DNA of 64,000 nucleotides from Spirosoma radiotolerans. Its GTDB lineage: Bacteria; Bacteroidota; Bacteroidia; Cytophagales; Spirosomataceae. The stretch is from the NCBI RefSeq assembly GCF_000974425.1, contig NZ_CP010429.1:3410001-3474000 (forward strand), read 5' to 3'. Both the position numbers and the translations under genes were made by a program. Below are positions 31,621-41,229 of this stretch, piece by piece (positions within the stretch are counted from its first letter, which is position 1; every line of letters starts with the position of its first letter). The notes under the pieces are model-generated. The model saw only the letters and a list, made by a program, of their open reading frames with translations. It was not told the origin of the DNA and searched no databases.

Positions 31621-34600
31621 ATGACCCAACTGCTGCCAGCCGATTTCTTTGTGCTGCGTCGGCCGCTGTTTGCCATTGACGACTACCTGGCCATCCAGCA
31701 ACGGCTACAGGAAGGCACCTCTCTGGCCGACGCTCTTCAGACTGTTTATACCGACCTGCGGTGTCAGGAGGCTCTCTTTTATGCGTCGCCCGCAGTCCAT
31801 ACCCTGCTGGTTGACTGGTTGGGTGGCCGGTTAAAACCGACCGACAGCTTCCTCTTTACGCTCTACAAATACTACATCCGGATGACCACCCGCAGCACGC
31901 CCTTTGGCCTGTTTGCGGGAATCAGTTTAGGAGCGTGGGGAACCATTTCGGACCTACAGGCCAGACCGGCCGTTACGCGCAATGTTCGCCTGGATATGGG
32001 TCTGCTTAGCCAACTCATCGGGGTGATCAACGACCTGCCCATTGTTCGCCAGCAGCTCCTGTACAAACCCAACGAAAGCCTGTGGGTAGTAGGCAATACG
32101 CTCCGGTATGTGGCTTATACCGAGCAGGATGGCCAGCGGACCTACTATCAGCAGGCCGTCGATACCGACCCAACGCTGCGCCAGGTGCTTGATTGTGCTC
32201 AGCCGGGCGTATCGTTCGGGCAACTTGTCGGGCTGCTGCACACATCGGGGGCCGCTGCCTCCGAGGCATCGGCTTATCTCAACGCACTCATCGACAACCA
32301 ACTTCTGTGTTCCGAGCTGAGCGCAACCCTAACGGGTCCCGACCCGCTGACTGTACTGATTGCCCGCCTTTCCGAGCTATCGGAAACCAGTTCGCTGGTT
32401 GACCAGCTCAATCAGGTGCAGCACTTGCTCGGCCAGCGGGATGTAGCGGCTCACCGGCAACTCAAAAGCCTGCTGGAGACGCTCCTCCCGACTAGCGGCT
32501 CATCGCTCGTGCAGTGCGACGCTTTCTTACCTGCCGACACAACCATACTGAGCGCATCCCTAAAAACGGAACTAACCACATCGCTGTCAAACCTGGCTAA
32601 CCGGAGCCCGCCACTGGCTCTACCCAGGCTCGACGCCTTCAGACACCGTTTTTTTGCCCGCTACGAACACCAGTCCGTTCCGCTGCTGACGGCCCTGGAC
32701 CCTGACCTTGGGGTCGGCTATGATAGCCAGCCGGGTGTTCCAACGGCCTGGCTAGACAGCCTGCCCTGGATAGCGTCTGCACCATCAGCCCCAACCGTGA
32801 CACCCGTTTCGGAGCATCTGTTGCGACTGTATAGCCAGGCCATCCGAAACCGGCACTTCACGATTACACTGTCTATCAATGACCTGGACTGTATTTTACC
32901 GGTACAGCTCAACACGGCGCTGCCCGCCAGTGGGTATGCACTGGGCCAACTAATCCGCCCGGCCGACGGGCACGCCCCTCTATTCCTATTGAAAGGGATG
33001 GGCGGCCCTTCGGCGGCTAATCTATTGGGCCGTTTCGCTCACCTTTCTCCTGAACTCGAAACAAGTTTGCGCCACTGTTTGCAGGACGAGCAGGCAAGCT
33101 ACCCCAATGTACGGCTGGCCGAACTGGTTCATTTGCCAAGTGCCCGCACGGGCAATGTACTTCGCCGGCCCATTCTTCGGGAATACGAAATACCGATTCT
33201 TACTCAGTCGGCGGTGCCGGAACCGCAGCAGTTACCCCTGCACGACCTGTTTGTCAACATGCCAAATGGCCAGCAGGTCGTACTTTACTCGAAGAAACTA
33301 AACCAGCGCATTGTTCCCCGCCTGTCAACTGCTCACAATGTCCTGTCTGGTGGTCTGATGCATTACCGATTTTTGTATGATCTTCAACACCAGGAGGCCA
33401 GCCTGCGGGTGGGCTGGGACTGGGGAATGCTGACAACCATGCCTTTTCTCCCCCGTGTGCAATTTCAGACGGTGTTGCTCAGCCGGGCACGCTGGCACCT
33501 TCGGCTGGAGGACATTGGGCACAATTTTGGTGTAGACTGGACATCCTGGCGATTAGCGCAGGGATTGCCCCGTTTCGTATTGCTGGTCGAGGGCGACAAC
33601 GAGCTGGTGCTGGATGTAGAAACGCAGGCTGGTCGCACCTTACTGCAACAAACGCTCAAACGAGACGGCCAGGCAACGCTGGTTGAATGGCTCGATGCAA
33701 CCACCGAATCCGTCGTTCGGTCTGATGATCTGAAGCGGTGGAATCACGAGCTACTGATTCCATTGCATAGAGAGCGACCGTCGTTTACGCCCGTTCGATC
33801 AGCCGCAGCCCGGCCGTCGGATCAGGCCCTGCTTACCCGTCATTTCGCACCGGGGAGCCAGTGGGTCTACTTGAAACTCTACGCCGGTTGTGCTTACCTG
33901 GATGAGTTGCTCCTGGAAAGCCTGCCCGATTTCCTGACTGATCTGGCGCAGAGACAGCTAATCCAATCCTGGTTTTTTATCCGTTACCTTGATCCGCAGA
34001 ATCACCTGCGTATTCGTTTTCTGGCCACCGAAGCACAGGATCGGTCGCTGCTCGATGCCGTGAGTGCCTGGGCTAACCAACTCATGACTACCGATAGTCG
34101 CGTTATGCAGGTGCAATTCGATACCTATCAGCGTGAAATAGAGCGGTTTGGCTCGACAACGATTGAAATTTGCGAAAACTGGTTCTGGTATGATAGCCGG
34201 GCCGTTCTAAACCTTCTGGTACTGCTCAATGGGCAGCCCGACTGGCAGCGGTTACGCGTGGGTTGTTTGTTTGTTCACCAGTTACTGATTGCCTGGCAAT
34301 ATGACCCAATAAGCCAGTGCCACCTGGTAGAAACTTGGCGGGATAGTTTTCTCCGCGAATTTCGGGTCGATAAATCATTCCAGACCGACGTCAATAGCCT
34401 GTTTCGCGATCATAAACACGCGCTTGTAAAACCCAGCCCTAACGAGCAGATACTGATCGGGCTACTGACCGATTATCATGCACAGGCCGCTACGTTCCAT
34501 AAAAACCTCCAGACAGCGGATGCCCAATCGCCCGAACGACTGTTGTCGTCGATAACGCACCTGTTCCTCAATCGCCTGTTTATCGACAGTCAGCGGAAAA

Positions 34601-34662
34601 ATGAGCTTATTGTCTACTGTTTTTTGAGCAAATTGATTAAACAATGGCTCAACACCCGGTAA
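31621..34662 (+). CDS. Full-length class I lantibiotic dehydratase (LanB)
   Basis: This 1013-residue protein is close in length to NisB (993). The glutamylation half has TLYKYYIRMTTRSTPFGLFA near residue 85, TGNVLRRPILREYEIPIL, and MPNGQQVVLYSKKLNQRIVP. The elimination half (the thiopeptide-type C-terminal domain) has WVYLKLYAGCAYLDELLL, FIRYLDPQNHLRIRF, and YQREIERFG. THLFLNRLF supplies the conserved histidine region. LanB transfers glutamate from Glu-tRNA to Ser/Thr of the precursor and then eliminates it to give dehydroamino acids. All regions look intact, so dehydration is expected. Confidence 0.9.
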   Translation: MTQLLPADFFVLRRPLFAIDDYLAIQQRLQEGTSLADALQTVYTDLRCQEALFYASPAVHTLLVDWLGGRLKPTDSFLFTLYKYYIRMTTRSTPFGLFAGISLGAWGTISDLQARPAVTRNVRLDMGLLSQLIGVINDLPIVRQQLLYKPNESLWVVGNTLRYVAYTEQDGQRTYYQQAVDTDPTLRQVLDCAQPGVSFGQLVGLLHTSGAAASEASAYLNALIDNQLLCSELSATLTGPDPLTVLIARLSELSETSSLVDQLNQVQHLLGQRDVAAHRQLKSLLETLLPTSGSSLVQCDAFLPADTTILSASLKTELTTSLSNLANRSPPLALPRLDAFRHRFFARYEHQSVPLLTALDPDLGVGYDSQPGVPTAWLDSLPWIASAPSAPTVTPVSEHLLRLYSQAIRNRHFTITLSINDLDCILPVQLNTALPASGYALGQLIRPADGHAPLFLLKGMGGPSAANLLGRFAHLSPELETSLRHCLQDEQASYPNVRLAELVHLPSARTGNVLRRPILREYEIPILTQSAVPEPQQLPLHDLFVNMPNGQQVVLYSKKLNQRIVPRLSTAHNVLSGGLMHYRFLYDLQHQEASLRVGWDWGMLTTMPFLPRVQFQTVLLSRARWHLRLEDIGHNFGVDWTSWRLAQGLPRFVLLVEGDNELVLDVETQAGRTLLQQTLKRDGQATLVEWLDATTESVVRSDDLKRWNHELLIPLHRERPSFTPVRSAAARPSDQALLTRHFAPGSQWVYLKLYAGCAYLDELLLESLPDFLTDLAQRQLIQSWFFIRYLDPQNHLRIRFLATEAQDRSLLDAVSAWANQLMTTDSRVMQVQFDTYQREIERFGSTTIEICENWFWYDSRAVLNLLVLLNGQPDWQRLRVGCLFVHQLLIAWQYDPISQCHLVETWRDSFLREFRVDKSFQTDVNSLFRDHKHALVKPSPNEQILIGLLTDYHAQAATFHKNLQTADAQSPERLLSSITHLFLNRLFIDSQRKNELIVYCFLSKLIKQWLNTR

Positions 34663-34686
34663 ACTTACGGTCATCTTCCAAGGACA

Positions 34687-35439
34687 TCACCACACCCGAC
34701 TTGCGGCCAGGTTGATCAATACGTTGACGACAAAGGCAATCCCAAAGGACAGCGCAACAGAATATTGGTTCAGTAGAAAGGCTTGCAGAAAGAGAAATGT
34801 AGTAAAGCCCAAAAGACCGATGACCAGACCGCGCAGTGTGGTAATGGTAGCGCTGCTCCCCTGAAGTGTGTGCGTAAAGATGGCCAGAATAGTCGTCATG
34901 ATTGGAAAGGGCGTCAGGATACCACTCCAATTTGGGCCCAGCACGCTGGCTAATGCCGTAATGGCTAAGACAAATACCGTAGCAACGGCCATCCGAATGG
35001 GAATATCGAAAGGCAATCGCCGGGTGCTCGCTGGCGGGCCGATCGGCAATGGATAAAACTGTAGACTGAGTACTACGCTGATCATGACAATGGCATAGCT
35101 GACGTATAAATTCAACTGTAAATACTTGAAAACCAGAGCCGTAGCGGTATATAACCCGTAGGAGATCAGGAGTGTAGGAAACCAGGTAAAGTTGCGGGAA
35201 AAAGCCGAGTAGCTGACACAAAAACTAATCAGCGCCAGTATGCCGGTCATTGACCCCTGAATGGAATAGATGCCAAACGACTTCCCTTGTTCCAGGATAA
35301 AAAAGAGCAGAATAGGACCTGCCACCCACGGCATACTCCCAATCAATCCGCCTGCTTTACTACCCCATTTTCGAATGGCCAGCGTAACCAGCGCAATGAC
35401 GGTAGGCATTAATGTTACTTTGAGCAGGAGTATGTTCAT
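34687..35439 (-). CDS. Multi-pass membrane protein of unknown function
   Basis: This 250-residue protein is hydrophobic throughout, with about seven or eight membrane helices. Conserved-looking polar stretches are KWGSKAGGLIGSMPWVAGPI near residue 24 and LGPNWSGILTPFPIMTTILA near 165. I recognise no family with confidence. The ATG at 35439 starts a good first helix, and the longer frame adds nine odd residues. It is convergent with lanB with only 24 bases between stops, and may or may not belong to the peptide cluster. Confidence 0.7.
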   Translation of the reverse strand: MNILLLKVTLMPTVIALVTLAIRKWGSKAGGLIGSMPWVAGPILLFFILEQGKSFGIYSIQGSMTGILALISFCVSYSAFSRNFTWFPTLLISYGLYTATALVFKYLQLNLYVSYAIVMISVVLSLQFYPLPIGPPASTRRLPFDIPIRMAVATVFVLAITALASVLGPNWSGILTPFPIMTTILAIFTHTLQGSSATITTLRGLVIGLLGFTTFLFLQAFLLNQYSVALSFGIAFVVNVLINLAASRVW

Positions 35440-35826
35440 TCGAAAAACAGTTGCAAAGCAGGCCAATAGTTGGCTTAGTTATTACTACTAAACGCAAAGG
35501 CTCATGCCGACGCGAAGTTACAAGGCTTTTTATGGGTTTCCAGAAGCAAAAAAATTCGAGTCCTACTTCTATAAACAGCTGATCGCTGACGCGACTGCTC
35601 TAAAGCCTTATACTGTTGGTTGCTTGTCCTTTCAATACATTAGACTTGGTAATTTTCTTCCCGTAATTGTTGGCGGCAAGGCTTGCAGTAACTCGAACAG
35701 CCTTAAAATTATTAAACTTTTTTCGTTAGTATTGACAACTCTTCTACTGGCTCTCTGGCTGCTTTACCTAGGCCGAGAAGAAGTTATTTCTAGTAAGTGT
35801 ATAGTGCGCCGAGCCCCTCGTATGAT
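35440..35826. other. Intergenic region without a supported gene
   Basis: I see no RNA gene, repeat or strong promoter match. One plus-strand open frame of 108 codons (35504-35830) spans it but overlaps the LacI start, shows no family features and has a Lys/Leu-rich biased composition, so I do not call it. It probably holds divergent promoters for the membrane protein and LacI genes. Confidence 0.5.
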
Positions 35827-36855
35827 ATGAAGAATACACCCGTAACCATCAAGGATATTGCCCGCTCACTTAACATCTCTATCTCAACGGTTTCGCGGGC
35901 ACTGCGGGGACTACCTGAAATTCATCCAACTACGCGGGATGCCGTAGTTAGGTTGGCCGAAGAGCTTGATTATCAACCAAATCAGTTGGCCAAAAATTTA
36001 GCCAAAAGCCGCACAAAAACCATTGGTGTCATTGTGCCCAATCTTAGCTATCATTTTTTTTCTGCGATGCTCAACAGTATCGAAGAAGCTGCTCTTCAGG
36101 CGGGCTATAGTGTGTTGGTGTGTCAAACGAATGAATCCTATCTGCGCGAAATCACCAACATTCAGAATCTATTACGAAGCCAGGTAGAAGGCTTTATCAT
36201 CTCGCTGTCGCGCGATACGGACAATTATGAGCATGTCGAACGGCTGGCTCGCAAAAACATCCCCCTGGTGCTGTTCGACCGCTATGCCGAAAGTATTGAT
36301 GTGTCAAAAGTCATTGTCGACAATGAGGCTGCCGCCTTTAAAGCAACGGAACACTTGATTGAAAATGGTTGCCAGCGAATTGGCTTCCTGGCTGGCCCGG
36401 CTCGATTAGTGTTGAGCAACCAACGCATTAAAGGGTATCAGGCTGCCCTGGAGAAACATAAGGTACAGGTTGGCGACCAATATGTGTTTCACTGCGACTA
36501 TACCCAGGAGAATACGATTATGCAAACGATAGCTATGATGAGTCTGCCACAGCCACCCGATGGCGTGGTTACGATTAGTGACCGGGTAGCCTATCCAGCC
36601 ATTTATGCCATGAAACAAAAGGGTCTTCGTGTACCCGACGATGTGGCGGTCGTTAGTTTTAATAACGAACCCGTATCGGCTTTTTTCTCGCCAGCACTGA
36701 GCAGCATCAGCCAGCCTATTCAGGAGATGGGTACAGAAACGGTTCGCCTGTTGCTCAACCAGTTAGACGCTAAAGATGGTATGACCGTAAAAGAAACCCG
36801 GATTATGGACACTCAGCTCATTGTGCGAGCCTCATCACTTCGGTCAACGGCCTGA
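35827..36855 (+). CDS. LacI family transcriptional regulator
   Basis: This 342-residue repressor has an N-terminal LacI helix-turn-helix with hinge (VTIKDIARSLNISISTVSRA, DYQPNQLAKNLAKSRTKTIG) and a periplasmic-binding-protein-like sensor (VIVPNLSYHFFSAMLNSIEE, VVSFNNEPVSAFFSPALSSI). The ATG at 35827 gives the standard start, as the longer frame adds ten unrelated residues. It is convergent with the AraC gene. The ligand is likely a sugar or similar small molecule, but the target is not evident. Confidence 0.9.
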   Translation: MKNTPVTIKDIARSLNISISTVSRALRGLPEIHPTTRDAVVRLAEELDYQPNQLAKNLAKSRTKTIGVIVPNLSYHFFSAMLNSIEEAALQAGYSVLVCQTNESYLREITNIQNLLRSQVEGFIISLSRDTDNYEHVERLARKNIPLVLFDRYAESIDVSKVIVDNEAAAFKATEHLIENGCQRIGFLAGPARLVLSNQRIKGYQAALEKHKVQVGDQYVFHCDYTQENTIMQTIAMMSLPQPPDGVVTISDRVAYPAIYAMKQKGLRVPDDVAVVSFNNEPVSAFFSPALSSISQPIQEMGTETVRLLLNQLDAKDGMTVKETRIMDTQLIVRASSLRSTA

Positions 36856-36859
36856 TACG

Positions 36860-37726
36860 TTACATCCGATAACTCCGAATGTATTCGCCGGGAGGCATTC
36901 CCACCAAATCCTTAAACTGGCGGTTAAAATTTGACAGGTTTGTGTACCCACAACTGAGCGCAATCTGGCTAATGTTTTCCCGCGATTCGCGCAGATGTCG
37001 GCAGGCGTGTTCAATGCGAACCTCGTTGAGCAATTGCGAAAACGTTTTGCGCGTGTGCTGCCGAAAAAAACGACAGAAAGCACCAGGCGTCAGGTTCGCT
37101 ACGCTGGCTATATCCTCCAGGGAGATGGGCCGTGCATACTGTTGTAGTATATACGAGAAAACCTGCTCCAGCCGACGCTGATCGTCTGGTCGCTGAGGCC
37201 GTGCGTAAGCCGTAGCCGACAGCACCTCCCGGTCCGGATTCGTTGCCAGATTATCCAATAAGTGCAGTAGTACCAACAATTGCTCGAATGGGCGCTGTTT
37301 TGGCATGTTTTCGAACTGTGTTGTGAGCGCGTTGCTCACTCTACAGCGCAGTCGGACACCATGCTGAGCCTGCTGTAAGAGAAAGCGTAAGTGTTTTGTT
37401 TCCGGCAAATTCAGCAGGGTTGCTTCCAGGTGTTCGGGCCTGAAAAGAACCGTAACCGAGGTGGCCAACTGCGTCGAATCAGGTTGGTAATAACGGGGGT
37501 CACTCAGTAAAACATGGGGTATATTAGCCCCCAGGAGTAAAATATCGTACTGGTCGAAGCGATCTATTTTATCACCAACAATCAACGTCCCTTCCCCTTG
37601 CTGAATGAGGGTTAGTTGTATTTCGGGGTGAAAGTGCAGGTGCCCATAAAAATGAGGTGCGCTGTCCTGCTCAATTCGAAATGAGCGATCATCGACGGTG
37701 GGTACGCGGAAGAGAAGTGGCTTCAT
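36860..37726 (-). CDS. AraC family regulator with cupin sensor
   Basis: This 288-residue regulator has an N-terminal cupin (HFYGHLHFHPEIQLTLIQQG, GDKIDRFDQYDILLLGANIP) and two C-terminal helix-turn-helices (SLEDIASVANLTPGAFCRFF, ISQIALSCGYTNLSNFNRQF, KDLVGMPPGEY). The ATG at 37726 matches the usual start and removes 32 non-family residues. It is divergent from the hydroxyproline gene set with 164 bases between, so it is the probable local regulator. Confidence 0.88.
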   Translation of the reverse strand: MKPLLFRVPTVDDRSFRIEQDSAPHFYGHLHFHPEIQLTLIQQGEGTLIVGDKIDRFDQYDILLLGANIPHVLLSDPRYYQPDSTQLATSVTVLFRPEHLEATLLNLPETKHLRFLLQQAQHGVRLRCRVSNALTTQFENMPKQRPFEQLLVLLHLLDNLATNPDREVLSATAYARPQRPDDQRRLEQVFSYILQQYARPISLEDIASVANLTPGAFCRFFRQHTRKTFSQLLNEVRIEHACRHLRESRENISQIALSCGYTNLSNFNRQFKDLVGMPPGEYIRSYRM

Positions 37727-37890
37727 CAATACGTAGTTGGCTTGCTTTCGTAATAAGTTTGCTAATATGGTGAAATAAGTATTAGTATCGATGAATAAAA
37801 GGCAACGGCCTACGGCGAACATTAGTGAACTTTGAGTGTGTCAACTGACCAGACAGTTTAACTGAATCATTTATCATTAAAACTACGCCA

Positions 37891-38802
37891 ATGAATGTAT
37901 CTGTACTGTGGGAAGGTGTCTATCCCGCACTCCTAACGCCATTTACGGCCGATGATGAACTGGACATCCCGCTTTTTGAAAAGAATTTGCATGCTCAACT
38001 CGAAGCGGGTATACACGGATTTATTATTGGTGGTTCATTGGGCGAAGCCAGTACGTTGCTGAATGAGGAAAAAATCAGCCTGTTGCAATCGGCACTGGCC
38101 GTTTGCCAGGATAAAGTGCCCGTGTTGGTTAATATTGCCGAGCAAGGTACCAAACAGGCGATTGCCCGCGCCCACGAAGCCCAGGCAAATGGGGCCGACG
38201 GGCTCATGCTCCTCCCACCGATGCGCTACCCGGCCGATGCCCGTGAAACGGTTACGTTCTTCAAATCGGTAGCCCAGGAGACGACCCTGCCGATCATGAT
38301 TTACAACAATCCCTACGATTACAAAATTATGACAACGGTGGCCATGTTCGAAGAACTGGCGGAATTGCCCAACATTCAGGCCGTCAAAGAATCGACCCGC
38401 GACCTGACCAATATTACCCGCATGCGCAACGCTTTCGGCAACCGGTTCAAGCTAATGGGTGGTGTCGATACGCTGGCCCTGGAAGCCCTCTTGCTCGGCT
38501 GCGATGGCTGGGTAGGCGGCCTGGTCGATGCATTTCCGCAGGAAACAATGGCCGTTTATGACTTGACGAAAGCGGGTCAACTGGCCGAGGCACTGGAAAT
38601 TTACCGCTGGTTTATGCCGCTGCTCGAACTGGACATTCACCCGAAACTGGTTCAGTATATTAAGCTGGCTGCGCAGGCCACCGGCATTGGCTCGGAATAT
38701 GTCCGGGCTCCCCGCCTACCGCTCATTGGTGCCGAACGAGCCCAGGTTGAGCAGATTATTCAAGAAGCCCTAGCCAAACGCCCACTCATTAACGCAGCCT
38801 AA
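37891..38802 (+). CDS. DapA/NAL-superfamily aldolase or deaminase, probably hydroxyproline pathway
   Basis: This 303-residue TIM-barrel protein begins WEGVYPALLTPFTADDELDI. It has the substrate motif GGSLGEASTLLNEEK near residue 48, the catalytic tyrosine in PIMIYNNPYDY, and the Schiff-base lysine in IQAVKESTRD near residue 167. Next to 4-hydroxyproline epimerase and a D-amino-acid oxidoreductase, the best guess is 1-pyrroline-4-hydroxy-2-carboxylate deaminase, which yields alpha-ketoglutarate semialdehyde. Dihydrodipicolinate synthase or another aldolase remains possible from sequence alone. Confidence 0.85.
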   Translation: MNVSVLWEGVYPALLTPFTADDELDIPLFEKNLHAQLEAGIHGFIIGGSLGEASTLLNEEKISLLQSALAVCQDKVPVLVNIAEQGTKQAIARAHEAQANGADGLMLLPPMRYPADARETVTFFKSVAQETTLPIMIYNNPYDYKIMTTVAMFEELAELPNIQAVKESTRDLTNITRMRNAFGNRFKLMGGVDTLALEALLLGCDGWVGGLVDAFPQETMAVYDLTKAGQLAEALEIYRWFMPLLELDIHPKLVQYIKLAAQATGIGSEYVRAPRLPLIGAERAQVEQIIQEALAKRPLINAA

Positions 38803-38844
38803 CGAGTTGCTCTTATGTGTATTGACTAATACGGTTGTACCCGT

Positions 38845-38886
38845 GGGCTTCAGACCGTGTATAGACTGGAACACCGGCTGAAGCCC
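38845..38886. repeat. Imperfect inverted repeat between the aldolase and epimerase genes
   Basis: GGGCTTCAG (38845-38853) pairs with CTGAAGCCC (38878-38886) around a 24-base loop. Nearby GTGTATA occurs twice in direct orientation. It may be a processing or attenuation hairpin within the operon, or a dispersed repeat element. Confidence 0.45.
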
Positions 38887-38948
38887 GTGTATATAATCGA
38901 AGCCGTTTAAACAATTTAGACTATTCGTTTTTACTCTTTCCAAAAAAA

Positions 38949-39953
38949 ATGGCCGAGTATCACTTTTTCTGCATCGACGCTCATACCTGTGGCAATCCGG
39001 TTCGGGTGGTTACGGGTGGCAGCATTCCGTTTCTGCAAGGGGAAACCATGAGCGAGAAACGGCAGCATTTTCTGCGTGAATACGACTGGATTCGGAAAGG
39101 GCTGATGTTTGAACCGCGTGGCCATGACATGATGTCGGGGAGTATTCTGTACCCACCCACCAACCCGGCAAATGACGCGGGCGTCCTGTTTATCGAAACC
39201 TCGGGCTGTTTGCCCATGTGTGGACACGGCACCATTGGCACCGTAACGGTGGCAATCGAACAGAATCTGATTCGCCCCAAAACACCCGGTGTTCTGAATC
39301 TGGAAGTACCCGCCGGACTCGTTCGGGCCGAATACCAACAGGAAGGCAGGAAAGTGACATCGGTGAAGATTACAAACATCAAATCGTATCTGGCAGCCGA
39401 AAAACTAACCGTCGACTGTCCTGAACTGGGCCTGCTAACGGTCGATGTTGCCTATGGTGGTAACTTTTACGCTATTGTCGACCCCCAACCGAACTTTCCC
39501 GGACTGGAGCAGTACAAGGCCGAACAACTCATTGGCTGGGCGCGCGAGATGCGAACGCGTATGAATGAACAATACACCTTTGTTCACCCCGAAAATCCGA
39601 CAATCAACGGGCTTAGCCACATTTTGTGGACGGGTAAACCGCTGAAAGAAACCTCCACCGCCCGCAATGCCGTTTTCTATGGCGACAAAGCCATTGATCG
39701 TTCGCCCTGCGGCACGGGCACATCGGCCCGCATGGCGCAATGGTACGCCCAGGGCCGTCTCAAACCGGGCGAAACGTTTGTGCATGAGAGCATTATCGGG
39801 TCTATTTTCAACGGACGTATTGAGGCCGAAACAGAGTTGGCGGCTCGTCCCGCCATTGTACCCAGCATTGAAGGCTGGGCACGGATTCACGGCTATAACC
39901 ACCTTATTCTGGACGAAGACGATCCATATGCGTATGGATTTCAAGTAATATGA
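38949..39953 (+). CDS. 4-hydroxyproline 2-epimerase (proline racemase family)
   Basis: This 334-residue protein starts YHFFCIDAHTCGNPVRVVTG. Both catalytic cysteines are visible: the first in GCLPMCGHGTIG near residue 90, the second in DRSPCGTGTSARMAQW near residue 255. The Cys/Cys pair marks a true racemase or epimerase rather than the Thr-containing dehydratase subgroup. It inverts trans-4-hydroxy-L-proline to cis-4-hydroxy-D-proline. Its TGA overlaps the next ATG (ATGA), coupling it to the D-amino-acid oxidoreductase that uses the product. Confidence 0.9.
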   Translation: MAEYHFFCIDAHTCGNPVRVVTGGSIPFLQGETMSEKRQHFLREYDWIRKGLMFEPRGHDMMSGSILYPPTNPANDAGVLFIETSGCLPMCGHGTIGTVTVAIEQNLIRPKTPGVLNLEVPAGLVRAEYQQEGRKVTSVKITNIKSYLAAEKLTVDCPELGLLTVDVAYGGNFYAIVDPQPNFPGLEQYKAEQLIGWAREMRTRMNEQYTFVHPENPTINGLSHILWTGKPLKETSTARNAVFYGDKAIDRSPCGTGTSARMAQWYAQGRLKPGETFVHESIIGSIFNGRIEAETELAARPAIVPSIEGWARIHGYNHLILDEDDPYAYGFQVI

Positions 39954-41212
39954 CACATCGGGCCTCGACTAGGATTGGCATTGTTGGCGGAGGCATCATC
40001 GGGCTTAGCTCGGCCTACTATTTACACAAAGCGGGGCACCACGTTACCCTGTTCGATCAGACGTCTATCGCCGACGGCTGCTCGTTCGGGAATGCCGGCA
40101 TGATTGTGCCCAGCCATATCATTCCGCTGGCCCAGCCGGGTATGATTGCCAAAGGTATGCGCTGGATGCTTGATTCCACCAGCCCATTTTATGTAAAACC
40201 CCGCCTGAATATCGAGCTGGCCCGCTGGGGTTGGCTGTTCTACCGGCACTCGACGGCCAAACACGTTGAATACTCCATTCCGGTTTTACGCGACATTAGT
40301 CTATTGAGCAAAACCCTGTATCAGGATTTAGCGGCCAATGGTGATCTGGACTTTGAATGGCAGGAACGGGGCCTGCTGATGCTTTACAAAACGGCATCAG
40401 CCGAACACGAAATGGCCGAGGAGGCTAGTGTAGCGAATCGAGCCGGTATTGACGCACAGGTACTAAATGGCCAGCAGGTTCAGGATCTGGAGCCCCATAC
40501 GCGAGTCGATGTGCGCGGAGGTGTGTTGTATCCCGGCGACGCACACCTGAATCCGGGCGAATTGATTCGCTCACTGGTGGCCTATTTACGTAAACAGGGC
40601 GTTACCATTCTGGAAAATCATACCGTAACGGGCTTCGGCAAACAGCAGTCGCGCATAACATCGGTACAAACCCCACAGGGTGATTTCCCAATCGATGAAC
40701 TCATTGTGGCAGGGGGTGCCTGGTCCCCGTCGCTGGCCCGATTGCTGAACATGAACTTATCGATGCAGGGCGGAAAAGGCTATAGTTTTGCCCTTCGTAA
40801 TATTAAAAACAACATTCGTGTCCCAGCCATCATGCTCGAAGCGCGTGCTACGGCCACTCCTATGGGCAACGACCTGCGTTTTGCCGGTACGCTCGAAGTA
40901 GCTGGTACCGATATGACGGTCAATATGAATCGGGTGCGGGGCATTGTTCAGTCGATCAACAAGTATTACCCCGATGTACCAGTTACCATGCCCGATGTCG
41001 AAGTGGTATGGCGGGGCTTGCGTCCCTGCTCACCCGATGGCCTCCCCTACATTGGCCGAACGAAACGATTCGACAACGTTATTCTGGCTACCGGCCACGG
41101 CATGATGGGGCTGAGTTTAGGACCTGCAACGGGCAAGCTGGTGAGCGAACTTGTTGCTGGAGCCGCCGACAGCCTGGAGATTACGCCCTTCAGCCCGGAT
41201 CGCTTTGCCTGA
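39950..41212 (+). CDS. FAD-dependent D-amino-acid (D-hydroxyproline) dehydrogenase, DadA-like
   Basis: This 420-residue DAO-family flavoprotein has the FAD dinucleotide motif RIGIVGGGIIGLSSAYYLHK at the N-terminus. DGCSFGNAGMIVPSHIIPLA follows near residue 43. The C-terminal FAD segment is VWRGLRPCSPDGLPYIGRTK and ATGHGMMGLSLGPATGKLVS. Coupling to the epimerase points to oxidation of cis-4-hydroxy-D-proline to the pyrroline. A semialdehyde dehydrogenase for the last step is not in this window. Confidence 0.9.
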   Translation: MTHRASTRIGIVGGGIIGLSSAYYLHKAGHHVTLFDQTSIADGCSFGNAGMIVPSHIIPLAQPGMIAKGMRWMLDSTSPFYVKPRLNIELARWGWLFYRHSTAKHVEYSIPVLRDISLLSKTLYQDLAANGDLDFEWQERGLLMLYKTASAEHEMAEEASVANRAGIDAQVLNGQQVQDLEPHTRVDVRGGVLYPGDAHLNPGELIRSLVAYLRKQGVTILENHTVTGFGKQQSRITSVQTPQGDFPIDELIVAGGAWSPSLARLLNMNLSMQGGKGYSFALRNIKNNIRVPAIMLEARATATPMGNDLRFAGTLEVAGTDMTVNMNRVRGIVQSINKYYPDVPVTMPDVEVVWRGLRPCSPDGLPYIGRTKRFDNVILATGHGMMGLSLGPATGKLVSELVAGAADSLEITPFSPDRFA

Positions 41213-41229
41213 GTTTTCTCCTGGAAGCC

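Noticed and set aside
35504..35830. Plus-strand open frame of 108 codons before the LacI gene
   Set aside because: It overlaps the LacI start, has a biased composition and no domain or signal that would support translation.
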